Positions 1-8,208 of a stretch of 47,580 bases of DNA are shown here, in pieces; positions within the stretch are counted from its first letter, which is position 1, and every line of letters begins with the position of its first letter. The stretch is from NCBI GenBank assembly GCA_016281385.1, contig JAEEIN010000096.1, positions 1 through 47,580 on the forward strand, given 5' to 3'. Under the pieces are notes generated by a model, which was not told the origin of the DNA, did no database searches, and saw only the letters and a program-made list of their open reading frames with translations. Source of the stretch: Lachnospiraceae bacterium. GTDB taxonomy: Bacteria; Bacillota; Clostridia; Lachnospirales; Lachnospiraceae. A program made the translations under genes and the position numbers.

Positions 1-2
1 GA

Positions 3-44
3 AAGGAGCCTGTAATGGGAAAAGGTCCAAGAAGCAAGAGGTAA
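3..44 (+). CDS. 3' end of an unidentified upstream gene (possible)
   Basis: An open frame enters from the left edge and ends at the TAA at 42-44, six bases before the ychF start. The last residues are basic (ending GPRSKR). It could be the tail of the preceding gene of the same operon, or chance: only 13 codons are visible. No function can be given. Confidence 0.3.
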   Translation, partial: KEPVMGKGPRSKR

Positions 45-50
45 AACATT

Positions 51-1151
51 ATGAAACTAGGCAGAGCCGGCCGTCCCAACGTGGGACATAGCACATTATT
101 TAACTCACTTACAAAGGCAGGAGCAGAATCGGCCAATTATCCGTTCTGTACCATAGATCCAAACATCGGTATCGTACCGGTACCCGATGAGAGAATAGAG
201 AAGCTTGGTGAGCTTTATCACACAAAGAAGGTGACACATGCCACCATCGAGTTTGTGGACATCGCAGGACTTGTTAAGGGCGCTTCCAAGGGTGAAGGCC
301 TCGGAAACCAGTTCCTTTCAAACATAAGGGAAGTGGATGCCATCGTTCACGTTGTAAGATGCTTTGAGAACACAAACATAGTTCACGTTGACGGAAACAT
401 CAATCCCGTTCGTGATATCGAGACCATAAACCTTGAGCTGATCTTTTCCGATATCGATATCCTTGAAAGAAGGATCGCAAAGATCACAAGGGCCGCACAC
501 AACGACAAGACAGCTGCCAAGGAACTTGAGTTTGTCAACCGCATAAAGGCTCATCTGGAAAAAGAAGAAATGGCGAAGACCTTTGAGGTTTCCGACGATG
601 AGGATGAGATCGCATGGTTCAAGACCTATAACCTTCTTACCGCAAAGCCCGTTATTTTTGCTGCAAACGTATCGGAGGAGGATATTGCCGATGACGGTGC
701 GTCAAATGATTATGTTAAGGCCGTAAGGGAATTTGCACAGAAGGACGGAGACGAAGTGTTTGTTATCTGTGCAGGTATTGAGCAGGATCTTTCCGAGATG
801 GACGATGAGGAGAAGGCAATGTTCCTTGAGGATCTCGGTCTTAAGGAATCCGGTCTTGATAAGCTTATCGCCGCAAGCTACAGACTTCTCGGGCTTATGA
901 GCTTCCTTACCGCAGGTGAGGACGAGTGCCGTGCATGGACCATAAAGATCGGCACAAAGGCTCCCCAGGCAGCGGGAAAGATCCATACGGATTTTGAAAG
1001 AGGATTCATCAAAGCGGAAGTTGTCAATTACAAGGATCTTTTGGAACTTGGTTCCCTTGCCGCGGCAAGAGAAAAAGGCCTGGTTGGAATCGAAGGAAAA
1101 GACTATGTCGTAAAGGACGGGGACGTGATCCTGTTCAGATTCAATGTTTAA
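51..1151 (+). CDS. ychF: YchF/Ola1-family ribosome-associated nucleotidase with aberrant P-loop
   Basis: YchF is an Obg-related P-loop NTPase that prefers ATP and associates with ribosomes in stress and translation control. The 366-residue length is normal for the family. Visible are the G3 region [20 protein letters not shown], the NVSE motif used for nucleotide-base recognition (about residue 206), the coiled-coil middle and a C-terminal TGS domain with [15 protein letters not shown] and the terminal [11 protein letters not shown]. The odd part is the N terminus: the family reads MKLGIVGLPNVGKST, whereas this gene encodes [15 protein letters not shown], so the P-loop lysine is His13 and three neighbouring residues are Arg4, Ala5 and Arg8. 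The reading frame is intact throughout. Such a protein would be expected to bind nucleotide poorly, unless these codons are sequencing errors. The AAGAGGT just upstream is a plausible ribosome site. Confidence 0.95.
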   Translation: MKLGRAGRPNVGHSTLFNSLTKAGAESANYPFCTIDPNIGIVPVPDERIEKLGELYHTKKVTHATIEFVDIAGLVKGASKGEGLGNQFLSNIREVDAIVHVVRCFENTNIVHVDGNINPVRDIETINLELIFSDIDILERRIAKITRAAHNDKTAAKELEFVNRIKAHLEKEEMAKTFEVSDDEDEIAWFKTYNLLTAKPVIFAANVSEEDIADDGASNDYVKAVREFAQKDGDEVFVICAGIEQDLSEMDDEEKAMFLEDLGLKESGLDKLIAASYRLLGLMSFLTAGEDECRAWTIKIGTKAPQAAGKIHTDFERGFIKAEVVNYKDLLELGSLAAAREKGLVGIEGKDYVVKDGDVILFRFNV

Positions 1152-1187
1152 TCTTTTCTTAATTTAATCAAAATATTGTATTTAAGC

Positions 1188-1225
1188 AAGGGTCGTACCA
1201 CAAATTGTGGTGCGACCCTTTAAAA
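1188..1225 (+). terminator. Hairpin terminator after ychF
   Basis: A 15-bp stem (AAGGGTCGTACCACA at 1188-1202 with TGTGGTGCGACCCTT at 1206-1220, one G-T pair) lies 36 bases after the ychF stop. The T-run is short, so efficiency may be moderate. It separates ychF from the division operon. Confidence 0.7.
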
Positions 1226-1270
1226 TGCCCAAAAAGCCCGTAAAATCAACAAAAAAGTGCATTTTAGGGG

Positions 1271-1299
1271 TTGAAAAACGGGGGGATTATATGTATAAT
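1271..1299 (+). promoter_or_regulatory. Sigma-A-type promoter of the dcw operon
   Basis: TTGAAA at 1271-1276 and TATAAT at 1294-1299 are separated by 17 bases, near-ideal for the housekeeping sigma factor. Transcription would start around 1306, inside the GTGGTA repeats, so a protein bound there could block initiation. No other convincing promoter was seen before the one ahead of ftsZ. Confidence 0.8.
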
Positions 1300-1300
1300 T

Positions 1301-1349
1301 GTGGTAACAAGTGGTAAATGAGTGGTAACTCAACTGGAAATAAGTGGTA
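1301..1349 (+). promoter_or_regulatory. Probable MraZ operator: GTGGTA direct repeats
   Basis: GTGGTA occurs at 1301, 1311, 1322 and 1344, with a degenerate CTGGAA at 1334; start-to-start spacing is 10-12 bases, about one helical turn. MraZ proteins in other bacteria are known to autoregulate by binding short TGG-containing direct repeats ahead of mraZ. The array starts directly after the -10 box and ends before the mraZ ribosome site. That MraZ itself binds here is inferred from position and repeat type. Confidence 0.75.
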
Positions 1350-1374
1350 GATAATGATCTACCGGAGGGAAAAA

Positions 1375-1821
1375 TTGGCTGCAACATTTATTGGCACATA
1401 CAACCACACAGTGGATGATAAAGGCAGACTGATCATTCCCACCAAATTCAGGGACGGTTTTGGGAAAGGCTTTTATATCACCAACGGCATCGACAAATGC
1501 CTTTACGGATACGACGAAGAAAGCTGGAACGCTTTCGCCGAGAAGATATCGAAACAGTCCATTACCAAGATCAAGATAAGAAAGTTCGCAACCTTCATCC
1601 TTGGAGGCGCAAGCAATATAGAGTTTGACAAGCTAGGACGTATTGTTGTTCCTCAGAAATTAAGAAATTACGCAGGCATAGACAAAGAAGTGGTTTTGGT
1701 AGGTGCCGGAAACAGGATCGAGATCTGGGATAAAGACAGATACGAAGAGAACTTCGCAGCTACCGACATTGCAGAGATCGCAGAGGAACTTGATCTGGAG
1801 GGTGTAGATCTTGGAATTTAA
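1375..1821 (+). CDS. mraZ: Transcriptional regulator MraZ
   Basis: MraZ is a ring-forming DNA-binding protein with an AbrB-like fold that regulates its own division/cell-wall operon. The protein shows the two expected SpoVT/AbrB-like repeats: an N-terminal [18 protein letters not shown] segment and a second copy around [15 protein letters not shown] prefer the TTG at 1375 (148 residues): GGAGGG at 1364-1369 sits five bases upstream and the family normally begins about two residues before FIGTYNH. The ATG at 1354 has no ribosome site and follows directly on the last operator repeat. The gene overlaps rsmH by 11 bases, so the two are probably translationally coupled. Confidence 0.95.
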   Translation: MAATFIGTYNHTVDDKGRLIIPTKFRDGFGKGFYITNGIDKCLYGYDEESWNAFAEKISKQSITKIKIRKFATFILGGASNIEFDKLGRIVVPQKLRNYAGIDKEVVLVGAGNRIEIWDKDRYEENFAATDIAEIAEELDLEGVDLGI

Positions 1822-2758
1822 ACACTATTCGGTGATGCTTAAGGAAACAATTGAAAATCTAAACATCAGACCGGATGGGATATATCTAGACGGAACTTTG
1901 GGAGGCGGCGGTCATTCATTTGAGATCGCAAGTCATCTTGGAGATAAAGGACACCTTTACGGTGTGGATCAGGACGAAGCGGCTATAGAGGCCGCAGGAC
2001 ACAGACTCGCGGGTTTTGGAGACAAGGTCACCATTATCCGTACCAATTACAAAGACGCGGTTTCAAGTCTAAAGGCTGAGGGCGTCGAGGGAGTGGACGG
2101 TATCGTTCTTGATCTGGGAGTGAGTTCCTATCAGCTCGACAATGAAGAACGGGGATTTTCCTATATGGCGGATACGGCGCTGGATATGCGAATGGACCAA
2201 AGACAGCGGCTTACCGCAAGGGACATAGTAAACACCTATTCCCAGAAGGAGCTGACCACCATCATCCGTGATTATGGAGAGGACAATTTCGCGGCCAACA
2301 TCGCCAAGCACATTTGCGAGGCAAGAGAGAAGGCTCCCATAGAAACAACGTTTGAATTAAATGACATCATAAAGGCTGCCATTCCTGCAAAGATCAGGGC
2401 CACCGGAGGACATCCTTCAAAAAGAACCTTCCAGGCCATCAGGATCGAATGCAACCATGAACTCGATGTCTTAAGGGATTCCATCGACGGGATGATCGAT
2501 TTTTTAAAGCCCGGAGGAAGGATAGCGATAATAACCTTCCATTCGCTGGAAGACAGGATAGTAAAGAATGCCTTCAGAAAGAACGAAGACCCCTGCACAT
2601 GTCCGAAGAACTTTCCGGTATGTGTATGCGGACAGAAATCCAGGGGAAAGGTCATAACAAGAAAGCCGATCCTCCCTTCGGAAGAAGAGCTTGAAGAAAA
2701 TTCAAGATCAAGAAGCGCAAAACTAAGAATCTTTGAAAAGGTCAGGGAAGACAGATGA
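1811..2758 (+). CDS. rsmH: 16S rRNA (cytosine-1402-N4)-methyltransferase RsmH
   Basis: RsmH (MraW) uses S-adenosylmethionine to methylate N4 of C1402 in the decoding centre of 16S rRNA. The 315-residue length is typical. Near the N terminus are HYSVMLKET and the AdoMet-binding GTLGGGGHS; further on are [11 protein letters not shown], the GFSYM and LDMRM segments, and the late [17 protein letters not shown] block. A cysteine-rich segment ([12 protein letters not shown]) follows, as in many relatives. The start is a TTG with GGAGGGTG seven bases upstream, inside the end of mraZ. Its stop overlaps the ftsL start by four bases (ATGA). Confidence 0.97.
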   Translation: MEFKHYSVMLKETIENLNIRPDGIYLDGTLGGGGHSFEIASHLGDKGHLYGVDQDEAAIEAAGHRLAGFGDKVTIIRTNYKDAVSSLKAEGVEGVDGIVLDLGVSSYQLDNEERGFSYMADTALDMRMDQRQRLTARDIVNTYSQKELTTIIRDYGEDNFAANIAKHICEAREKAPIETTFELNDIIKAAIPAKIRATGGHPSKRTFQAIRIECNHELDVLRDSIDGMIDFLKPGGRIAIITFHSLEDRIVKNAFRKNEDPCTCPKNFPVCVCGQKSRGKVITRKPILPSEEELEENSRSRSAKLRIFEKVREDR

Positions 2759-3207
2759 AAGAAAACAGAAACTCATATGTATACGGAAACACGGCAAGAA
2801 ACATCGATTTAAAGACAGCCGTATATGAAGAGCCCACACACAGCACCTTAAAAGAGCTTCGTGCAGAGAAGAAGAAGCATAAGAAGATGCATATGGGTTT
2901 TGTTTATGTTGCATTCCTCGGACTTGCGATCTTTGTTTTCGGAAACTCGGTCGTATCCTACGTAAGGCTTCAGGCTGAAATCTCCACGACCATCGATATC
3001 AATTCGGGACTCGAAACCGAACTTAACAATTTGACAGTTGCCAATGATGACGAGTATAGTAATATAGTTAATGACGTTGATCTTAACGAGATCAGACGTA
3101 TCGCAGTCGAGGAACTCGGTATGGTCTATGTTACACCCGACCAGATCGTCACCTACGAAAGAGAGAAGAGCGATTACGTCAGACAGTTTACTGATATTCC
3201 GAATTAA
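2755..3207 (+). CDS. ftsL: FtsL-like cell-division protein
   Basis: FtsL is a small bitopic divisome protein that links FtsQ/DivIB and FtsB/DivIC and helps activate the septal synthase FtsW-FtsI. The 150-residue product has a basic cytoplasmic N terminus rich in Lys/Arg (about residues 33-45), one membrane segment (about 47-70), and an extracytoplasmic heptad-like segment followed by the [14 protein letters not shown] motif typical of FtsL/DivIC proteins. Sequence conservation in this family is low, so the assignment rests on topology, size and position between rsmH and ftsI. The start overlaps the rsmH stop (ATGA). Confidence 0.8.
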   Translation: MKENRNSYVYGNTARNIDLKTAVYEEPTHSTLKELRAEKKKHKKMHMGFVYVAFLGLAIFVFGNSVVSYVRLQAEISTTIDINSGLETELNNLTVANDDEYSNIVNDVDLNEIRRIAVEELGMVYVTPDQIVTYEREKSDYVRQFTDIPN

Positions 3208-3221
3208 AGCAGGTGTAAGTT

Positions 3222-5291
3222 TTGGATAAAGACGGCCGCAAGGCAATAAAAAAAGCAGCAGCAAGAAAATACAGTAAAGTAACGGCAAACAGGCTGGGAG
3301 TATTCTTTGTGGTGATACTCCTGGCTTTTGTTGGTTTGGGAGTAAGGCTGTTTTTTATAACCAGGGAGAATAACGACGAGTATACACAGAGGATACTTTC
3401 ACAGTCCGTATATAACTCCCAGCCCATCCCCGCAAGAAGGGGCGATATCATCGACGCAAACGGAACCGTACTGGCCGCAAGTGTGGAGAACTACAATCTG
3501 ATACTTGATACGGCACAGATCCTTAAAGCGGACGAGTCCACCGAGAATCATGAGTTTGCCATTCAGACTGTCAAGGCAATCTCGGATCTTTACGGACTGG
3601 ATGCAAATGAGATAAGAAAGTATATGGATGATAATCCCGAATCCCACTATAAGATCCTTAAAAAGGGGGTTACGGTGGAAGAAAAGGCGCGTTTTACCGT
3701 GCTACAGGACAAGGCCAGGGCCGCCAAGGCTTCCGGGGATTATTCAGACACCATTTACCAGTACCTTACAGGCATTACCTTTGAAAAATATTATGTAAGA
3801 AACTACCCCCAGGGCAGTCTTGCATGTGATACCATAGGCTTTTCAAGATCCGTCGGACAGGCTTCCTACGGTCTTGAGGAGTATTACAACGATATCCTTA
3901 CCGGTACTTCGGGCAGAAAGTACGGCTTCTTAAGCGACGAGAACAACTCTGAAGTTACCACCATTCCCGCCGTTGACGGTAACACCATCATCCTTACCCT
4001 TGATGCGAACGTGCAGATGATGGTCGAGAACCGTATCCGTGAATATGCGGAGGAATACAAGGACAATGCAAGGCCCGGCTGGGGCGCCAATAACGTGGGC
4101 TGCATAGTAATGCGTGCCGACAGCGGTGAGATCCTTGCAATGGCAAGCTTTCCCAACTACGATTTAAACGATCCTACGGACGTATCCATTCTTTATACCG
4201 ATGCAGATGTGGCAAGGATGGAAGAAGAAGGTACCCTTCGTGATGCCTACGATGCTCTGTGGAAGAACTTCTGCATCGCAGACACTTACGAGCCCGGTTC
4301 CGTTATGAAGCCCTTTACCGTTGCCATGGGACTTGAGACCGGAAAGATTTCGGGAAATGAGACCTATAACTGCACCGGTTCCCTGACTATAGCGGATCAT
4401 GAAATCCATTGCCATAACATCTATGGCGACGGCCTTTTGAATGTGCAGGGAGCGGTTGCCCAGTCCTGTAACGTGGCGTTAATGTATATGTCACAGGCTA
4501 TAGGACGGGACATATTCCTTCGCTATCAGAACATATTCAATCTCGGATTAAAGACAAACATTGACCTTGCGGGTGAAGCAAGGACCGCAGAGCTTGTTTT
4601 TACAAAGGAGACCCTGGGTGAGTCGGAGCTTGCTACTTCCTCCTTCGGACAGGGCTTCAACGTTACCATGATACAGATGGCCGCAGGTTATGCAGCTTTG
4701 GTAAACGGCGGATATTACTATGAACCCCATGTCGTTTCGAAGATATTAAGCTCCGGCGGAACGGTTGTTGACAATATCGAGCCCAGACTTATCAAGCAGG
4801 TGGTTTCCGATTCGACTTCAAAGAAGATCCTTCAGTATTGCAACGCGGTTGTCGATGAGGGTACGGGCTGGAGAGCCAAGCCCGCGGGCTACAAGATCGG
4901 CGGAAAGACGGGAACGGCGGAAACCCTTCCTCGCGGAAACGGCGAATATGTTGTTTCCTTCATAAGTCATGCTCCCGCGGACGATCCCAAGATCATCTGC
5001 TATGTAGTTATCGACAGACCCAATGTTTCCGTACAGGAAGATGCAAAGTATGCGACGATCCTTTCAAAACAGATCCTTACGGACATCCTTCCCTACCTTG
5101 GCATTCCCATGACCGAGGAACTTACGGAAGAAGATAAACAGGAACTTTCCGAAATGGACCTTTCCATCCTTACCAACAGGGAAGGTTACAGAAAAGACGA
5201 AGCCGGAAACGGAGAAGCCAATGCCCCCGATCCGACCATAGACTTTGATGCTGCGGATACGCAGGCAGAAGAAGGAGATCATATACCATGA
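3222..5291 (+). CDS. ftsI: Division-specific class B penicillin-binding protein (FtsI/SpoVD type)
   Basis: This is the transpeptidase that cross-links septal peptidoglycan as partner of FtsW. A short cytoplasmic N terminus and one membrane segment (about residues 24-46) are followed by the dimerisation domain (with RRGDIIDANG) and the transpeptidase domain. The active-site motifs are complete: SVMK with Ser360 and Lys363, SCN at 415-417 and KTG at 562-564. The start is TTG. After the catalytic domain comes only an acidic tail of about 60 residues; there is no PASTA domain, unlike many FtsI/SpoVD proteins of Bacillota. Whether it is the vegetative or a sporulation-type enzyme cannot be decided here. 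It overlaps mraY by four bases. Confidence 0.93.
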   Translation: MDKDGRKAIKKAAARKYSKVTANRLGVFFVVILLAFVGLGVRLFFITRENNDEYTQRILSQSVYNSQPIPARRGDIIDANGTVLAASVENYNLILDTAQILKADESTENHEFAIQTVKAISDLYGLDANEIRKYMDDNPESHYKILKKGVTVEEKARFTVLQDKARAAKASGDYSDTIYQYLTGITFEKYYVRNYPQGSLACDTIGFSRSVGQASYGLEEYYNDILTGTSGRKYGFLSDENNSEVTTIPAVDGNTIILTLDANVQMMVENRIREYAEEYKDNARPGWGANNVGCIVMRADSGEILAMASFPNYDLNDPTDVSILYTDADVARMEEEGTLRDAYDALWKNFCIADTYEPGSVMKPFTVAMGLETGKISGNETYNCTGSLTIADHEIHCHNIYGDGLLNVQGAVAQSCNVALMYMSQAIGRDIFLRYQNIFNLGLKTNIDLAGEARTAELVFTKETLGESELATSSFGQGFNVTMIQMAAGYAALVNGGYYYEPHVVSKILSSGGTVVDNIEPRLIKQVVSDSTSKKILQYCNAVVDEGTGWRAKPAGYKIGGKTGTAETLPRGNGEYVVSFISHAPADDPKIICYVVIDRPNVSVQEDAKYATILSKQILTDILPYLGIPMTEELTEEDKQELSEMDLSILTNREGYRKDEAGNGEANAPDPTIDFDAADTQAEEGDHIP

Positions 5292-6244
5292 AAACAACAC
5301 TGATCCTTGCAGGATTAATATCCTTTGCCATAAGCGCGGTACTCGGCCCCATAGTCATTCCCATCTTAAGAAAGGTAAAGGCGGGACAGACTGAGAGAGA
5401 GGACGGACCCGAAAGTCATTTAAAGAAAACAGGAACTCCCACCATGGGCGCTTTTATTTTTCTTATCGCCTTTGCACTCTGCATGGTGTGGTTTGCCGTT
5501 AAGGATATAACTTTACTTCCCATCCTGCTTCTTACGCTTGCTTTTGCCGTTGTGGGATTTCTTGACGATTTCATAAAGGTGGTCTTAAAGAGATCCGAGG
5601 GACTGACTCCATGGCAGAAGATGGGACTTCAGATCGTGGTTTCCGCAGTTTACAGCATACTGTGCTTTATAAACGACGGAAGGGAATTCACAGCATATGT
5701 GCCCTTTACCCATAATACGGTAAGCCTCGGCTGGCTGGGGATCCCCGTATTCATGTTCATCATCATCGGTACAGTTAACGGCTCCAACTTTACGGACGGA
5801 GTTGACGGACTTGAAAGCAGTGTTACCGCCGCTCTCTGCGTGTTCTTTTTCGCAGTATCCGTAATTGCCGGTGCGGAAGGTCTTTCCTATCCCGGGGTTA
5901 TCATGTTCGGTGCACTGCTGGGATTTTTACTTTACAATGTAAACAAAGCGAAGGTATTCATGGGAGATACCGGCTCACTTGCACTGGGCGGTTTTGTTGC
6001 CGCATACGCCCATGCGCTTAAGCTTGAATTATATCTTCCCATAATCGCATTCATATATTTTGCGGAAGTTTTGAGCGTTATCATTCAGGTACTGTACTTT
6101 AAGGGCACTCACGGCAAGCGCTTCTTCAGAATGGCACCCATTCATCATCATTACGAGCAGGGCGGCTGGAGCGAAGCCAAGGTCGTTGGCGTGTTTACCA
6201 TTGTTACGGTTGTACTTTGTGCGATTTCGCTGATATTTATCTAA
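5288..6244 (+). CDS. mraY: Phospho-N-acetylmuramoyl-pentapeptide transferase MraY
   Basis: MraY transfers phospho-MurNAc-pentapeptide from UDP to undecaprenyl phosphate, making lipid I at the inner face of the membrane. The 318-residue polytopic protein shows the family motifs in order: GFLDDFIK (the magnesium-binding Asp pair), NFTDGVDGLE, the late catalytic Asp in FMGDTGSLALGG, and the APIHHHYE loop. The start overlaps the ftsI stop (ATGA), and ftsW follows after nine bases. murE and murF, often next to mraY, are absent. Confidence 0.97.
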   Translation: MKTTLILAGLISFAISAVLGPIVIPILRKVKAGQTEREDGPESHLKKTGTPTMGAFIFLIAFALCMVWFAVKDITLLPILLLTLAFAVVGFLDDFIKVVLKRSEGLTPWQKMGLQIVVSAVYSILCFINDGREFTAYVPFTHNTVSLGWLGIPVFMFIIIGTVNGSNFTDGVDGLESSVTAALCVFFFAVSVIAGAEGLSYPGVIMFGALLGFLLYNVNKAKVFMGDTGSLALGGFVAAYAHALKLELYLPIIAFIYFAEVLSVIIQVLYFKGTHGKRFFRMAPIHHHYEQGGWSEAKVVGVFTIVTVVLCAISLIFI

Positions 6245-6253
6245 GGGGTTTTT

Positions 6254-7441
6254 ATGGCAGAAAAAAAGACCGTCAAAAACAAAAGGTATTTTGATTTTTC
6301 ACTCCTTTTCATAACTATGTTCATCATCGCGTTCGGGCTTGTTATGGTTTATTCCGCAAGCTCTTATGATGCTGCCCTGAGTTTTGACGGTGACAGTACA
6401 TACTATCTCAGAAGACAGATCTATTCCGTGATCGCAGGCTGTGCTCTCATGGCCGTTACAATGTTTTTCCCTTATAAGCTCTATAAGAAGTTCTACTGGG
6501 TCGGCATTCTGTTTTCGGCATTCATGATCCTTTTGATCATTCCCCTGGGTTACGAGGCAAACGACGCGAAGCGCTGGATCAGATTCGGAAGTCTTTCCAT
6601 CCAGCCCGCCGAGATCTGCAAACCCGCCGCCATCATCTTCGTTTCCACTCTTTTAGCCAAGATGTCTCCGAAGGTAAGGGAGAAGTGGAAGGGATTCTGG
6701 TTCCCCATGGTACCGGTAGGGATCCTTTGCCTCATGGTCCTTATCATCACAAAGAACTTAAGCTCGGCCATCATCATCGGCGGTATCGGCCTTCTGATAG
6801 TGTGGATCGGAGCGAAGAAGAATATCTGGCCGCCCATCGCTACGCTGGCAATGCTTCTTTTTGCGTTGTCGATCGTAATGTTCTTAAAATTCGGAAAGGT
6901 GCCCGACGGACTGGGCTTCAGACTTGAGCGTGTGCTTGCTTGGCTTGATCCCGAGAAGTATTACGAGGGGAAGGGCTATCAGATCCTTCAGTCCCTTTAC
7001 GGTATCGGTTCCGGCGGCATCTTCGGTAAACACCTGGGAAAGAGCATGCAGAAGATGGGCTTCTTAAGTGAGGCCAAGAACGATATGATCTTTTCCGTTA
7101 TCTGCGAAGAACTGGGACTGGTCGGAGGATTTTCCGTTATTGCCATGTACGTTCTTCTTCTTTGGAAGATAAGGGATGTGAGCCTTTATTGTAAGGACTA
7201 TTTCGGAAATCTGCTGATCACAGGGATATTTGCCCATATAGCCATACAGGTTGTCATGAATATCGCCGTTGCGACGAACATCATGCCAAATACCGGAGTT
7301 TCCCTGCCCTTTATAAGCTACGGAGGCTCCAGCCTTATGATACTGATGGCCGAAATGGGCATTGTGTTCAACATCGGCCGATACGCTAAATTTGCGGAGG
7401 AGGAACCTGATGATGAGGAAGAAACTCCCGAAGCTGATTAG
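6254..7441 (+). CDS. ftsW: Septal peptidoglycan glycosyltransferase FtsW (SEDS family)
   Basis: FtsW polymerises lipid II into glycan strands at the septum together with FtsI. The 395-residue protein has about ten membrane segments and typical SEDS features: an early FGLVMVYSASS, the GRxxRxxAWLDP-type loop seen here as GFRLERVLAWLDPEKYYEGKGYQ, a conserved CEELGLVGG, and the final NTGVSLPFISYGGSS. An acidic cytoplasmic tail (residues 385-395) closes the protein. FtsW rather than the elongation homologue RodA is chosen because of the division cluster. The last 32 bases overlap ftsQ. Confidence 0.95.
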   Translation: MAEKKTVKNKRYFDFSLLFITMFIIAFGLVMVYSASSYDAALSFDGDSTYYLRRQIYSVIAGCALMAVTMFFPYKLYKKFYWVGILFSAFMILLIIPLGYEANDAKRWIRFGSLSIQPAEICKPAAIIFVSTLLAKMSPKVREKWKGFWFPMVPVGILCLMVLIITKNLSSAIIIGGIGLLIVWIGAKKNIWPPIATLAMLLFALSIVMFLKFGKVPDGLGFRLERVLAWLDPEKYYEGKGYQILQSLYGIGSGGIFGKHLGKSMQKMGFLSEAKNDMIFSVICEELGLVGGFSVIAMYVLLLWKIRDVSLYCKDYFGNLLITGIFAHIAIQVVMNIAVATNIMPNTGVSLPFISYGGSSLMILMAEMGIVFNIGRYAKFAEEEPDDEEETPEAD

Positions 7442-8189
7442 TGTTTTTGTTATACTTATACTTATTGCCGGAGCGGGATGCTACGGCTATTTGTATTTAA
7501 CCCGGACCTATGAGGTCACCACAGTCTATGTCGACGGAAATTCCCATTATTCCGATGACGAGATCAAAGATATGATAATGACCGGAAGGTTCGGGCACAA
7601 TTCCCTGTACCTTTCACGTAAATATAAAAACAAAGCCATCGAAGACGTTCCCTTTGTGGAGACGATGGATGTGTCAATCCTGTCTCCCGACACGATACAG
7701 ATACAGGTTTACGAGAAGGCTCTTGCGGGTTATATCGAGTATCTGGGCCGCTATGTCTACTTTGATAAAGACGGTATCGTGGTTGAGGTGTCCGGCAAGA
7801 AGACAAAGGGAATACCCGAGGTCCTGGGAGTGGATTTTGATTATGTGGTGCTTTACGAGCCGCTTCCCGTTGAGGATAATTCACTTTTTAAGAACGTGCT
7901 CAACCTGACACAGCTTATGGAAAAGTATGAGGTCTTTGCGGAAAAGGTTTATTTCAAGCCCGGCGGAGAGATCATTCTGTACCACGAGGACATAGACATA
8001 TACCTTGGTTCCGACACGGATCTTGATGTTAAGATCATGAACCTTAAGCCCATCCTTAAGAACCTGGTGGGCAGGAGCGGAACCCTGAGAATGGAGAATT
8101 ACAGCGAGTCAAATCCCAAGGCCGGATTTGAACCCGACTCCGACGATCCTTCGAAAAATCGGGAAAAAGAAGAGGGAGACGGAGACTGA
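7410..8189 (+). CDS. ftsQ: Cell-division protein FtsQ/DivIB
   Basis: FtsQ (DivIB) is a bitopic divisome scaffold with an extracytoplasmic POTRA domain. Start 7410 is chosen because AGGAGG at 7398-7403 is six bases upstream; it gives 259 residues with a basic MMRKKLPK N terminus, one membrane segment (about 10-28) and directly after it the POTRA-like segment beginning YEVTTVYVDGNSHYSDDEI. The beta domain follows, and the C terminus is a charged tail. The gene starts inside ftsW (32-base overlap). Weak conservation is normal in this family; topology and position support the call. Confidence 0.88.
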   Translation: MMRKKLPKLISVFVILILIAGAGCYGYLYLTRTYEVTTVYVDGNSHYSDDEIKDMIMTGRFGHNSLYLSRKYKNKAIEDVPFVETMDVSILSPDTIQIQVYEKALAGYIEYLGRYVYFDKDGIVVEVSGKKTKGIPEVLGVDFDYVVLYEPLPVEDNSLFKNVLNLTQLMEKYEVFAEKVYFKPGGEIILYHEDIDIYLGSDTDLDVKIMNLKPILKNLVGRSGTLRMENYSESNPKAGFEPDSDDPSKNREKEEGDGD

Positions 8190-8208
8190 TAAAGAAAGCG
8201 GTGAATCC

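Noticed and set aside
51-1151. Compensated frameshift as explanation of the YchF P-loop
   Set aside because: The codons around the changed residues align in frame with the family on both sides without gaps; the differences look like base substitutions.
1354-1374. ATG at 1354 as the mraZ start
   Set aside because: It lies directly after the operator repeats without a ribosome site; the TTG at 1375 has GGAGGG at the correct distance and matches the family start.
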